Below are positions 24,301 to 32,796 of a stretch of DNA of 64,000 bases, one piece after another; the first letter of the stretch is position 1, and each line of letters opens with the position of its first letter. Below the pieces are notes generated by a model. It was not told the origin of the DNA, searched no databases, and saw nothing but the letters and a program-made list of their open reading frames with translations. A program made the position numbers and the translations under genes. Source of the stretch: Piromyces finnis (taxonomy: Eukaryota; Neocallimastigomycota; Neocallimastigomycetes; Neocallimastigales; Neocallimastigaceae); the NCBI GenBank assembly GCA_002104945.1, contig MCFH01000086.1, positions 1 to 64,000 of the forward strand, given 5' to 3'.

Positions 24301-25831
24301 ATTTGGTATCCAGAAATGTTCAACGATGGTGATTCGTCCTGAATCAATAGAAAATCAGAACAAGAGAGATCCAACATTTTACTTAGCAGGACAACCCATT
24401 CCAACTACTGATTGTTATACTTATCTTGGTGTTCCATTTGATAAGAATTTGTCCCTTAAACCAGTAATTAAAGCTCTTAATAACAAGGTTTTGAAAGGGC
24501 TTTTCTCAGTCAGTAAATTCTTAAGAAATCCTAATATTCCTATTCCTTTCAAAAAACTAGTACTTAACTCACAAGTGATTAGCAGAGTTTCATACTTTGC
24601 ACCATTACTTGGATCCAACAAAGCTAGGTCTAGGATTGCTCAGAAGCATGTTAACAAAGGAATACGATGGGTTGCCGGAGTTCATAAAGCTGTATCGTTT
24701 ATATCTTTATACTCTATTTCAAAAGATTTGAATATTCCTCCATTGTCAGCCAAATGTGCGTTAGCTCAGGTTAGATGTTTTAACAAATGGAAAAACTCAA
24801 ATTGTATTATCTCACACCTTGTCAATTACATTCCTAAATTTAGAAAATACACGTGGTGCAAATCAAGTAGGACACTTGATAAAAAACTAAAGAAACATGG
24901 AGATGTTAAAGCAGTTAAAAACTTTTATTGGAAAGATCTCAAAGGGAATTCAATCAAAGCGCAATATTATGATGATAATAAATTTAGTGAAACTAAAGAT
25001 TTTATTAAATTATGTTATGAGTACCCAGAGTTTGCCTATGGCTTCTACTGGCTATTGAAAGCAAGAAGCGGATACAAGTTGGATGCTAGAGTTGCCAAAG
25101 CTGCTAAATTTGTTGATCCAGTTTGTCCTAACTACTGTCCATGTTGCAAGTGTGGAGATCAAAGTATTAAACATTGGTTATTAGATTGTCCAACATTTAG
25201 AGATATCCGTATTAAACATTATGATTCCATAGTCCAGCTATTAAATTTTTTCAGTCAACGTAATTCCAATAGTCCTATCAATAATAATGAAATTGATAAT
25301 ATCAGTAGAGATAGTAATAACATTAATAGTAATAGTAACAATAGTAATAGTAACAATAGTAATAGTAACAATAGTAATAGTAACAATAGTAATAATAACA
25401 ATAATAGAAATAATAATATTAGTAATGATAGCAATAGTGAAGATAATAATTCTAATTTAGATAGTAATTTAGTTAATGATAGTAATAGTTCTAATAATCC
25501 GGTGAATATTAATGTGTATGATTATTCTAGTGTGTGCAGTAAAATATTTAAATTCCTTCTTGGGGGAAGAAGTTTTAACAATATTAATTACAATTCAAGG
25601 GAATGGAAAGAACTTTGTAAGCGTCAGATTCAATCTGGTACTAATGAAGGAGCACCATTCTTGACGGTAACCGCGGAACTTCTAACCAAAATCATGCCTT
25701 TTGCTATTGGCCAGCAATGGTCAATGTTCAAAAGGTTTGAAGCAACATCCAAGAGCGTCAATGCTGAAGAAACAGTAAGACAGGCCAGGAGGGCCAGCGC
25801 AACCAATGGAGATCATAATTTTGTTCCATGA
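21308..25831 (+). CDS. LINE polyprotein: APE endonuclease-reverse transcriptase, copy A
   Basis: A 1507-residue single ORF that would nick the target and reverse-transcribe the element RNA onto it. Order of domains: a basic N-terminal domain (about 1-120, alternating strand/helix segments, possibly RRM-like), Q/S-rich repeats (125-160) and an S/N-rich linker to about 235. The APE-type endonuclease follows (about 236-465: WNTNG, QET, GDFNM at 382, SDIDHAL at 422, SDHKPL near 450). The reverse transcriptase comes next (ASGPDG at 719, FLDLRKAYDSV at 869, GVRQGCPLSP, FADD at 967-970). A knuckle follows (C1279, C1280, C1282, H1289, C1294), then N/S repeats (about 1320-1395) and a conserved C-terminal domain starting NVYDYSSVC with FLLGG. 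I see no RNase H domain. All catalytic signatures are intact. Codon use is richer in C/G than the flanking DNA. The stop codon lies in a hairpin loop. Confidence 0.95.
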   Translation: MSVLYIKDKNYIRRGTRSYGIPLDDIRSFFIRGIRSWSVNMLWEKLEVILEDKFNSVISVKYFQTFNDHFFLVKVHGSSKDCIKILHMLKKKLSVTSISFSARSRRNHKYTFSTLKRKILVSNKHQHSIQQSFQQSVQQSHQQSDLQLDLQQDLQQVSNHENIPDLQQTQFQSQHSTINSNSSINSDNSSIVDSSSVSQPSSNSSTYSSDASSINNDDFNNNNNSNDSSSSNKPDNFSFCLSWNTNGWNHEKRDSISYFTAIFKPLFLCFQETGNGSGSNTDYPCRVTLRNYRHFFKKADESVPGMRGLYLGFHNSCQASLENFSGKYIISIYTFSLWNRFKCSIGNVYMPHSHHNIYVDHAKLEVRLWLQTHSSHPSILVGDFNMSKVKLSNWLSTNGLGDWEILPLRGSTISWTRGDQSSDIDHALINSKMKDLIHSGSFINNFYPVSDHKPLLINGKIIPMEDFSNDFNVPKKILKWNRLKCIEEKESILSHNKFQILSAKSNDPNVSTDELSKEFTSTAFSIADELSITSANNVIKSSFHISQQIFNLQKIKMKLYKRFKKERIYDIDEFIKRIKIYRKLIDYIHKRCNEFRKQEYLHWIKTGCEYMKSHNPKKAWKWIKKTAKIGKDSFFIAQPIKNKNGELVVATEEQLDVWHDHFEKLASDPSGVSLDLEHWYEEPMNKRFSLPMLDEWDINQDISIDEVKSAILTTPNYKASGPDGIPIEFYKALVPSSNDSNNATDNNSSGNTTSDNDAHGLNFILKLFNRIWDGDFPNSWNESSIVSIPKKGDLTDCDNYRGISLINNGIKLISKIVTTRISEYGLKNNFIRPEQFGFRKKEESISLFISIQEICRRRQLDNKETYLAFLDLRKAYDSVPIGNILHKLDCLGIRGKSLQFIKNLYLTSKANVKLDGQFSKSFDVKKGVRQGCPLSPILFNLFINDIFRECEDLGVSLGDTRCCGGLFADDIVICAPTRGCLKKMLRRVNEWALYNEMEFGIQKCSTMVIRPESIENQNKRDPTFYLAGQPIPTTDCYTYLGVPFDKNLSLKPVIKALNNKVLKGLFSVSKFLRNPNIPIPFKKLVLNSQVISRVSYFAPLLGSNKARSRIAQKHVNKGIRWVAGVHKAVSFISLYSISKDLNIPPLSAKCALAQVRCFNKWKNSNCIISHLVNYIPKFRKYTWCKSSRTLDKKLKKHGDVKAVKNFYWKDLKGNSIKAQYYDDNKFSETKDFIKLCYEYPEFAYGFYWLLKARSGYKLDARVAKAAKFVDPVCPNYCPCCKCGDQSIKHWLLDCPTFRDIRIKHYDSIVQLLNFFSQRNSNSPINNNEIDNISRDSNNINSNSNNSNSNNSNSNNSNSNNSNNNNNRNNNISNDSNSEDNNSNLDSNLVNDSNSSNNPVNINVYDYSSVCSKIFKFLLGGRSFNNINYNSREWKELCKRQIQSGTNEGAPFLTVTAELLTKIMPFAIGQQWSMFKRFEATSKSVNAEETVRQARRASATNGDHNFVP

Positions 25832-25844
25832 CAAAATTTTGATC
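25811..25844 (+). other. Hairpin across the LINE stop codon
   Basis: GATCATAATTTTGT pairs with ACAAAATTTTGATC with one T-T mismatch, around loop TCCATG. The TGA stop spans the loop/stem border. The same sequence is present in all copies (for example 32500-32533 and near 26432, 38067, 42749 and 61796). It could be the 3' structure recognised by the reverse transcriptase or could affect termination. Confidence 0.7.
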
Positions 25845-26066
25845 TTTGGCTCGGTGTCCCATTGGAAGTCAAATACAATTATTATACTTTAGTATGATAG
25901 TGGCTTTCTTACTTTAATTAAAATTACTAGAATACATTATACCCAATTTTTATTCATTTGTGTTTATTTAAACATATTTTTTTTATTTTTATTTTATTTT
26001 AATTTTTATATTTCATGTATTATAATTTTAATTAAATTAATAATAAAGTTTAAAATATTTGATGCC

Positions 26067-26101
<35 letters not shown>

Positions 26102-26106
<5 letters not shown>

Positions 26107-26687
26107 TAGTTCTAATAATCCGGTGAATATTAATGTGTATGATTATTCTAGTGTGTGCAGTAAAATATTTAAATTCCTTCTTGGGGGAAGAAGTTTTAAC
26201 AATATTAATTACAATTCAAGGGAATGGAAAGAACTTTGTAAGCGTCAGATTCAATCTGGTACTAACGAAGGAACACCATTCTTGACGGTAACCGCGGAAC
26301 TTCTAACCAAAATCATGCCTTTTGCTATTGGCCAGCAATGGTCAATGTTCAAAAGGTTTGAAGCAACATCCAAGAGCGTCAATGCTGAAGAAACAGTAAG
26401 ACAGGCCAGGAGGGCCAGCGCAACCAATGGAGATCATAATTTTGTTCCATGACAAAATTTTGATCTTTGGCTCGGTGTCCCATTGGAAGTCAAATACAAT
26501 TATTATACTTTAGTATGATAGTGGCTTTCTTACTTTAATTAAAATTACTAGAATACATTATACCCAAATTTTATTCATTTGTGTTTATTTAAACATATTT
26601 TTTTTATTTTTATTTTTATTTTTATTTTTTATTACATGTATTATAATTTTAATTAAATTAATAATAAAGTTTAAAATATTTGATGCC

Positions 26688-26720
<33 letters not shown>
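26102..26720 (+). mobile_element. 5'-truncated LINE copy A0, right part
   Basis: Continues the element split by copy A. It holds the last 110 codons of the LINE ORF in an undamaged frame to the TGA at 26450-26452, the stop-codon hairpin, the 3' UTR with AATAAA and a 30-nt poly(A) tail at 26691-26720. It starts with the duplicated AGTAATAGTTCTA and is followed by the outer TCATTCAAGAAG duplication. Confidence 0.9.
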
Positions 26721-26724
<4 letters not shown>

Positions 26725-26868
26725 TCAAGAAGATGCTTAAAAAAGATGTTTAGGAGAGTTAATGAATGGGCTTTGTATAATGAAATGGAATTTGGTATTC
26801 AGAAATGTTCAACGATGGTGATTCGTCCTGAATCAATAGAAAATCAGAACAAGAGAGATCCAACATTT
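26721..26868 (+). mobile_element. LINE relic R0, right piece (RT domain)
   Basis: Starts with the duplicated TCATTCAAGAAG and runs through RT-domain coding sequence (LKKMFRRVNEWALYNEMEFG... to RDPTF). It breaks at 26868, where a different part of the LINE (Asn/Ser-repeat region) abuts. It is diverged from intact copies and not coding in full. Confidence 0.75.
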
Positions 26869-26949
26869 ATAATTCTAATTTAGATAGTAATTTAGTTAAT
26901 GATAGTAACTTTAATTAAATTAATAATAAAGTTTAAAATATTTGATGCC

Positions 26950-26989
<40 letters not shown>

Positions 26990-27092
26990 ATAGTAACAGT
27001 TCTAATAATCCGGTGAATATTAATGTGTATGATTATTCTAGTGTGTGCAGTAAAATATTTAAATTCCTTCTTGGGGGAAGAAGTTTTAACAA
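26869..27092 (+). mobile_element. LINE 3'-ORF fragment R1, itself split by a tiny insertion
   Basis: Coding sequence for the SNLVNDSNSSNNPVN...FLLGGRSFN region. It begins abruptly at 26869 and ends at 27092, where copy B starts. It is interrupted at 26910-26986 by a minimal LINE 3' end plus poly(A). Its own 3' end is not found on the far side of copy B. Confidence 0.75.
26910..26986 (+). mobile_element. Minimal LINE insertion (43 bp of 3' UTR plus poly(A)) with 11-bp TSD
   Basis: Only the last 43 bp of the LINE 3' UTR (26910-26952, with AATAAA) and about 34 A residues are present. ATGATAGTAAC flanks it at 26899-26909 and 26987-26997. This is an extreme 5' truncation and marks the minimal 3' sequence left after target priming. 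Confidence 0.85.
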
Positions 27093-27339
27093 CCCTCTTG
27101 GGAACGTGCCTTCATTTATTTAATAAATGTAGTTTCTCAAGGGGGTCTACTCATGCTCATGGTACTGAGAGAGTAGAAAGAATTAAATCCAAGTATTGCG
27201 CAATGGATGCTTGGTGCCCTCTTAGGAATGTGCCTTCATTTATTTAATAAATGTAATTTCTCAAGGGGGTCTACTCATGCTCATGGTACTGAGAGAGTAG
27301 AAAGAATTAAATCCAAGCATTGCGCAATGGATGCTTGGT
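27093..27339 (+). repeat. Two tandem 124-bp 5'-UTR monomers of LINE copy B
   Basis: Two units with a 124-bp period differ at few positions (for example CCAAGTAT versus CCAAGCAT, where the change keeps pairing with ATGCTTGG through a G-U). The first lacks the initial G. A degenerate partial unit with the TGGTAC hairpin follows to about 27390. Confidence 0.88.
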
Positions 27340-27984
27340 TAGTCTTCAAGGGAAAATTATTAGGACTAAGCTCATGGTACTGAGCGATTAAAAAACATTT
27401 TATTCATCAAATTTAAGTATTTGATGAATAAGTGAATGTTTGATTTTTCAGGTAAGTTTGTATAGTATTTAATTAGAAGAGTAATACATTTTGTTGCTGT
27501 ATTTTTTCTTTTATTCATGTATTCATGTAGTACTACTCTTCTCTTGTAAGAATCCAATGTAGTCAACTTTAGCATTTGCATTGTACTTTTATATTCATGT
27601 AGCTATTGTTGTATTGTTTCTTGTAAGAGACTGATTCACTCTACATCATGTAAAAATACTATTCACAAGCTTTCTGGTGTCGACATTCTTGATTCAAATT
27701 TTTTACCAATTTAAATATTTAATGAAAAGTAAAGTCAAACAAGTTTAGTGTCAAAAAGCGAATCGAATTTACTAACAACAAACCAAAACTAGAATTTTTA
27801 AAGAAAATTTACAACTAGAATTCAAAAAATAAGAAACTTTAAACAAAGCATCGTAACAATTTTTGTACTATCCAGTACTTTTAAGAAGAGAGAGAGAGAC
27901 AGATTTTTTTCCATATACGTTATATTTGTAATTTTTATTAGTATTTATTTTATATTCAATATTTTTTAATTAGAATTTATTATC

Positions 27985-30900
27985 ATGTCAGTCCTTTATA
28001 TTAAAGATAAGAATTATATCAGACGTGGTACCCGGTCTTATGGTATCCCCTTAGATGATATTCGCTCCTTCTTTATCCGTGGTATTCGATCATGGTCAGT
28101 AAATATGCTATGGGAAAAACTCGAGGTTATTCTAGAAGATAAATTTAATTCAGTTATTAGTGTTAAATATTTTCAAACTTTCAATGATCAATTTTTCTTA
28201 GTCAAGGTTCATGGTTCATCAAAAGATTGTATTAAAATCTTACACATGTTAAAGAAGAAACTTTCAGTTACCTCAATTTCCTTTTCAGCTCGTAGTAGAA
28301 GGAATCACAAATACACTTTTTCCACTCTCAAACGTAAAATTTTAGTTTCTAATAAACATCAACATTCTATTCAACAATCATTTCAACAATCAGTTCAACA
28401 ATCAGTTCAACAATCTCATCAACAATCCGATCTTCAACGAGATCTTCAACAGGATCTTCAACAAGTTTCCCATCATGAAAATATTCCAGATCTACAGCAA
28501 ACACAATTTCAATCTCAACATTCAACAATTAATTCTAATAGTTCTATCAACTCTGATAACAGTTCAATAGTTGATAGTTCTTCAGTTTCACAGCCATCTA
28601 GTAATAGTTCTACTTATTCCTCTGATGCATCATCCATTAATAACGATGACTTTAATAATAATAATAATAGCAACGATTCTTCCTCATACAACAAGCCTGA
28701 TAACTTTTCTTTTTGTCTTAGTTGGAACACCAATGGGTGGAATCATGAAAAGAGAGATAGTATTAGCTATTTCACAGCTATTTTCAAACCATTATTCTTA
28801 TGTTTCCAAGAAACTGGTAATGGTTCTGGTTCGAATACAGATTATCCTTGTCGTGTTACTTTGCGAAACTATAGACACTTTTTCAAGAAAGCTGACGAAT
28901 CAGTTCCGGGAATGAGAGGTTTATATTTAGGTTTTCACAATTCGTGTCAAGCCTCACTTGAAAACTTCTCTGGAAAGTATATTATTTCTATTTATACTTT
29001 TAGTCTCTGGAATAGATTCAAATGCTCGATTGGAAATGTTTATATGCCTCATAGTCATCACAACATCTATGTTGATCATGCAAAGTTAGAAGTTCGCTTG
29101 TGGTTACAAACTCATTCATCCCATCCATCGATTCTTGTTGGTGATTTTAATATGTCTAAAGTAAAATTATCCAACTGGTTATCAACTAATGGATTAGGAG
29201 ATTGGGAAATTCTTCCGCTTAGAGGGTCTACTATCTCTTGGACTCGAGGTGAACAATCTTCCGACATTGACCATGCTCTTATCAATTCGAAGATGAAAGA
29301 TCTTATTCACTCAGGATCATTTATAAATAATTTTTATCCTGTATCAGACCATAAGCCACTTCTTATTAATGGTAAAATTATTCCTATGGAAGATTTTTCT
29401 AATGACTTTAACGTTCCTAAGAAAATTCTGAAATGGAATAGATTAAAATGTATTGAGGAAAAGGAATCTATTCTCAGTCATAATAAATTCCAAATACTTT
29501 CAGCAAAATTCAACGATCCTAATGTTTCTACAGATGAACTTTCCAAAGAGTTTACTTCAACTGCTTTTTCAATTGCAGACGAGCTCAGTATTACCTCAGC
29601 AAATAATGTTATAAAGTCTTCATTTCATATTTCACAACAAATTTTTAATCTCCAAAAAATCAAAATGAAGTTGTATAAGAGATTTAAAAAAGAAAGAATT
29701 TATGATATAGATGAATTTATTAAAAGAATTAAAATCTACCGTAAGCTCATTGATTACATCCACAAAAGATGTAATGAATTTAGGAAACAAGAATATCTTC
29801 ATTGGATTAAAACAGGATGTGAGTATATGAAGAGTCATAATCCTAAGAAGGCCTGGAAATGGATCAAGAAAACTGCAAAAATTGGAAAAGATTCTTTCTT
29901 TATTGCTCAACCAATTAAAAATAAAAATGGAGAATTAGTTGTTGCTACGGAAGAACAACTAGATGTGTGGCATGATCATTTCGAAAATCTTGCATCAGAT
30001 CCAAGTGGCGTAAGTCTTGATTTGGAGCATTGGTATGAAGAACCAACGAATAAACGTTTTTCACTCCCTATGCTTGATGAATGGGATATCAACCAAGATA
30101 TTAGTATTGATGAAGTCAAGTCAGCTATCCTCTCTACTCCGAATTATAAAGCATCAGGTCCGGATGGTATTCCAATTGAATTTTACAAAGCATTAATTCC
30201 ATCAAGTAATGATTCTAATAATGCTACAGATAATAATTCTTCCGGTAATACCACTTCAGATAATGATGCTTATGGTTTAAATTTTATTCTTAAATTATAC
30301 AACCGTATTTGGGATGGAGATTTCCCCAACTCATGGAATGAATCCAGTATTGTTTCTATTCCTAAGAAGGGAGATTTGACAGATTGTGATAACTATCGAG
30401 GTATATCACTTATCAATAATGGTATTAAGTTGATTTCCAAAATTGTCACCACTAGAATCTCAGAATATGGTCTAAAGAATAATTTCATTAGACCTGAACA
30501 ATTTGGTTTTCGAAAAAAGGAAGAAAGTATCAGTCTTTTCATTTCAATCCAAGAAATATGCCGTAGACGTCAATTAGATAATAAAGAGACATATTTGGCC
30601 TTTTTAGATCTCAGGAAAGCATACGATTCAGTCCCAATCGGTAATATTCTCCATAAATTAGATTGTTTAGGAATCCGAGGTAAGAGTTTACAATTCATCA
30701 AAAATTTATATTTAACATCTAAGGCTAATGTCAAATTAGATGGACAATTCTCGAAATCTTTTGATGTGAAGAAAGGAGTCCGTCAAGGATGCCCTCTTTC
30801 TCCTATTCTCTTTAATCTCTTTATTAATGATATATTTAAAGAGTGTGAAGATCTCGGAGTCAGTTTAGGTGACACTCGATGCTGTGGTGGACTTTTTGCA

Positions 30901-32520
30901 GATGATATAGTTATTTGTGCTCCAACAAGAGGATGCTTAAAAAAGATGCTTAGAAGAGTTAATGAATGGGCCTTGTATAATGAAATGGAATTTGGTATCC
31001 AGAAGTGTTCAACGATGGTGATTCGTCCTGAATCAATAGAAAATCAGAACAAGAGAGATCCAACATTTTACTTAGCAGGACAACCCATTCCAACTACTGA
31101 TTGTTATACTTATCTTGGTGTTCCATTTGATAAGAATCTGTCCCTTAAACCAGTTATTAAAGCTCTTAATAACAAGGTTTTGAAAGGACTTTTCTCAGTC
31201 AGTAAATTCTTAAGAAATCCTAATATTCCTATTCCCTTCAAAAAGCTAGTACTTAACTCACAAGTGATTAGCAGAGTTTCATACTTTGCACCATTACTTG
31301 GATCCAACAAAGCTAGGTCTAGTATTGCTCAGAAGCATGTTAACAAAGGAATACGATGGGTTGCCGGAGTTCATAAAGCTGTATCGTTTATATCTTTATA
31401 CTCTATCTCAAAAGATTTGAATATTCCTCCATTGTCAGCCAAATGTGGGTTAGCTCAGGTTAGATGTTTTAACAAATGGAAAAACTCAAATTGTATTATC
31501 TCACACCTTGTCAATTACATTCCTAAATTTAGAAAATACACGTGGTGCAAATCAAGTAGGACACTTGATAAAAAATTAAAGAAACATGGAGATGTTAAAG
31601 CAGTTAAAAACTTTTATTGGAAAGATCTCAAAGGGAATTCAATCAAAGCGCAATATTATGATGATAATAAATTTATTGAAACTAAAGATTTTATTAAATT
31701 ATGTTATGAGTACCCAGAGTTTGCCTATGGCTTCTACTGGCTATTGAAAGCAAGAAGCGGATACAAGTTGGATGCTAGAGTTGCCAAAGCTGCCAAATTT
31801 GTTGATCCAGTTTGTCCTAACTACTGTCCATGTTGCAAGTGTGAAGATCAAAGTATTAAACATTGGTTATTAGATTGTCCAACATTTAGAGATATCCGTA
31901 TTAAACATTATGATTCCATAGTCCAGCTATTAAATTTTTTCAGTCAACGTAATTCCAATAGTCCTATCAATAATAATGAAATTGATAATATCAGTAGAGA
32001 TAGCAATAACATTAATAGTAATAGTAACAATAGTAGTAATAACAATAGTAATAGTAACAATAGTAATAGTAACAATAGTAATAATAACAATAATAGAAAT
32101 AATAATATTAGTAATGATAGCAATAGTGAAGATAATAATTCTAATTTAGATAGTAATTTAGTTAATGATAGTAATAGTTCTAATAATCCGGTGAATATTA
32201 ATGTGTATGATTATTCTAGTGTGTGCAGTAAAATATTTAAATTCCTTCTTGGGGGAAGAAGTTTTAACAATATCAATTACAATTCAAGGGAATGGAAAGA
32301 ACTTTGTAAGCGTCAGATTCAATCTGATACTAACGAAGGAACACCATTCTTGACGGTAACCGCGGAACTTCTAACCAAAATCATGCCTTTTGCTATTGGC
32401 CAGCAATGGTCAATGTTCAAAAGGTTTGAAGCAACATCCAAGAGCGTCAATGCTGAAGAAACAGTAAGACAGGCCAGGAGGGCCAGCGCAACCAATGGAG
32501 ATCATAATTTTGTTCCATGA
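27985..32520 (+). CDS. LINE polyprotein: APE endonuclease-reverse transcriptase, copy B
   Basis: An intact 1511-residue ORF with the same domain order as copy A. It is four residues longer overall, mainly because of one extra QQSV unit in the Q/S repeat; the later N/S repeat also differs in length. Endonuclease motifs (WNTNG, GDFNM, SDIDHAL, SDHKPL) and the RT FADD box are present. Scattered substitutions relative to copy A (for example FNDQ for FNDH, TRGEQ for TRGDQ, ILSTPNYK for ILTTPNYK, CEDQ for CGDQ in the knuckle) mark it as a different lineage rather than a duplicate of A. The ORF ends inside the stop-codon hairpin. Confidence 0.95.
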   Translation: MSVLYIKDKNYIRRGTRSYGIPLDDIRSFFIRGIRSWSVNMLWEKLEVILEDKFNSVISVKYFQTFNDQFFLVKVHGSSKDCIKILHMLKKKLSVTSISFSARSRRNHKYTFSTLKRKILVSNKHQHSIQQSFQQSVQQSVQQSHQQSDLQRDLQQDLQQVSHHENIPDLQQTQFQSQHSTINSNSSINSDNSSIVDSSSVSQPSSNSSTYSSDASSINNDDFNNNNNSNDSSSYNKPDNFSFCLSWNTNGWNHEKRDSISYFTAIFKPLFLCFQETGNGSGSNTDYPCRVTLRNYRHFFKKADESVPGMRGLYLGFHNSCQASLENFSGKYIISIYTFSLWNRFKCSIGNVYMPHSHHNIYVDHAKLEVRLWLQTHSSHPSILVGDFNMSKVKLSNWLSTNGLGDWEILPLRGSTISWTRGEQSSDIDHALINSKMKDLIHSGSFINNFYPVSDHKPLLINGKIIPMEDFSNDFNVPKKILKWNRLKCIEEKESILSHNKFQILSAKFNDPNVSTDELSKEFTSTAFSIADELSITSANNVIKSSFHISQQIFNLQKIKMKLYKRFKKERIYDIDEFIKRIKIYRKLIDYIHKRCNEFRKQEYLHWIKTGCEYMKSHNPKKAWKWIKKTAKIGKDSFFIAQPIKNKNGELVVATEEQLDVWHDHFENLASDPSGVSLDLEHWYEEPTNKRFSLPMLDEWDINQDISIDEVKSAILSTPNYKASGPDGIPIEFYKALIPSSNDSNNATDNNSSGNTTSDNDAYGLNFILKLYNRIWDGDFPNSWNESSIVSIPKKGDLTDCDNYRGISLINNGIKLISKIVTTRISEYGLKNNFIRPEQFGFRKKEESISLFISIQEICRRRQLDNKETYLAFLDLRKAYDSVPIGNILHKLDCLGIRGKSLQFIKNLYLTSKANVKLDGQFSKSFDVKKGVRQGCPLSPILFNLFINDIFKECEDLGVSLGDTRCCGGLFADDIVICAPTRGCLKKMLRRVNEWALYNEMEFGIQKCSTMVIRPESIENQNKRDPTFYLAGQPIPTTDCYTYLGVPFDKNLSLKPVIKALNNKVLKGLFSVSKFLRNPNIPIPFKKLVLNSQVISRVSYFAPLLGSNKARSSIAQKHVNKGIRWVAGVHKAVSFISLYSISKDLNIPPLSAKCGLAQVRCFNKWKNSNCIISHLVNYIPKFRKYTWCKSSRTLDKKLKKHGDVKAVKNFYWKDLKGNSIKAQYYDDNKFIETKDFIKLCYEYPEFAYGFYWLLKARSGYKLDARVAKAAKFVDPVCPNYCPCCKCEDQSIKHWLLDCPTFRDIRIKHYDSIVQLLNFFSQRNSNSPINNNEIDNISRDSNNINSNSNNSSNNNSNSNNSNSNNSNNNNNRNNNISNDSNSEDNNSNLDSNLVNDSNSSNNPVNINVYDYSSVCSKIFKFLLGGRSFNNINYNSREWKELCKRQIQSDTNEGTPFLTVTAELLTKIMPFAIGQQWSMFKRFEATSKSVNAEETVRQARRASATNGDHNFVP

Positions 32521-32755
32521 CAAAATTTTGATCTTTGGCTCGGTGTCCCATTGGAAGTCAAATACAATTATTATACTTTAGTATGATAGTGGCTTTCTTA
32601 CTTTAATTAAAATTACTAGAATACATTATACCCAATTTTTATTCATTTGTGTTTATTTAAACATATTTTTTTTATTTTTATTTTATTTTTAATTTTTTAT
32701 TACATGTATTATAATTTTAATTAAATTAATAATAAAGTTTAAAATATTTGATGCC

Positions 32756-32794
<39 letters not shown>

Positions 32795-32796
<2 letters not shown>

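Larger units (their letters stand above)
20543..26101 (+). mobile_element. Full-length LINE retrotransposon, copy A (intact)
   Basis: Complete non-LTR retrotransposon of about 5.56 kb, flanked by a 13-bp target-site duplication and inserted into an earlier, truncated copy of the same family. Parts: a 765-nt 5' UTR made of one 124-bp structured monomer plus about 640 nt of further leader, one long ORF (21308-25831), a 3' UTR of about 240 nt with AATAAA at 26042-26047, and a poly(A) tail from 26070. An undamaged ORF, intact target duplication and long poly(A) together indicate recent insertion. Clade assignment was not computed; the APE endonuclease, RT, terminal CCHC knuckle and FLLGG motif are L1-like. 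Confidence 0.95.
27093..32794 (+). mobile_element. Full-length LINE retrotransposon, copy B (intact ORF)
   Basis: About 5.7 kb, with two tandem 124-bp 5' monomers (27093-27215 and 27216-27339) before the common leader, an intact ORF (27985-32520), the 3' UTR and a poly(A) tail at 32759-32794. It abuts LINE fragment R1 on the left. On the right, the next element begins immediately after poly(A) (TGCTTGGT of copy C). I see no target-site duplication for this copy. Confidence 0.92.

Noticed and set aside
25261-25500. CRISPR-like or satellite repeat in the AGTAATAGTAAC tract
   Set aside because: It is a coding Asn/Ser microsatellite within the LINE ORF, without spacers, and varies in unit number between copies.
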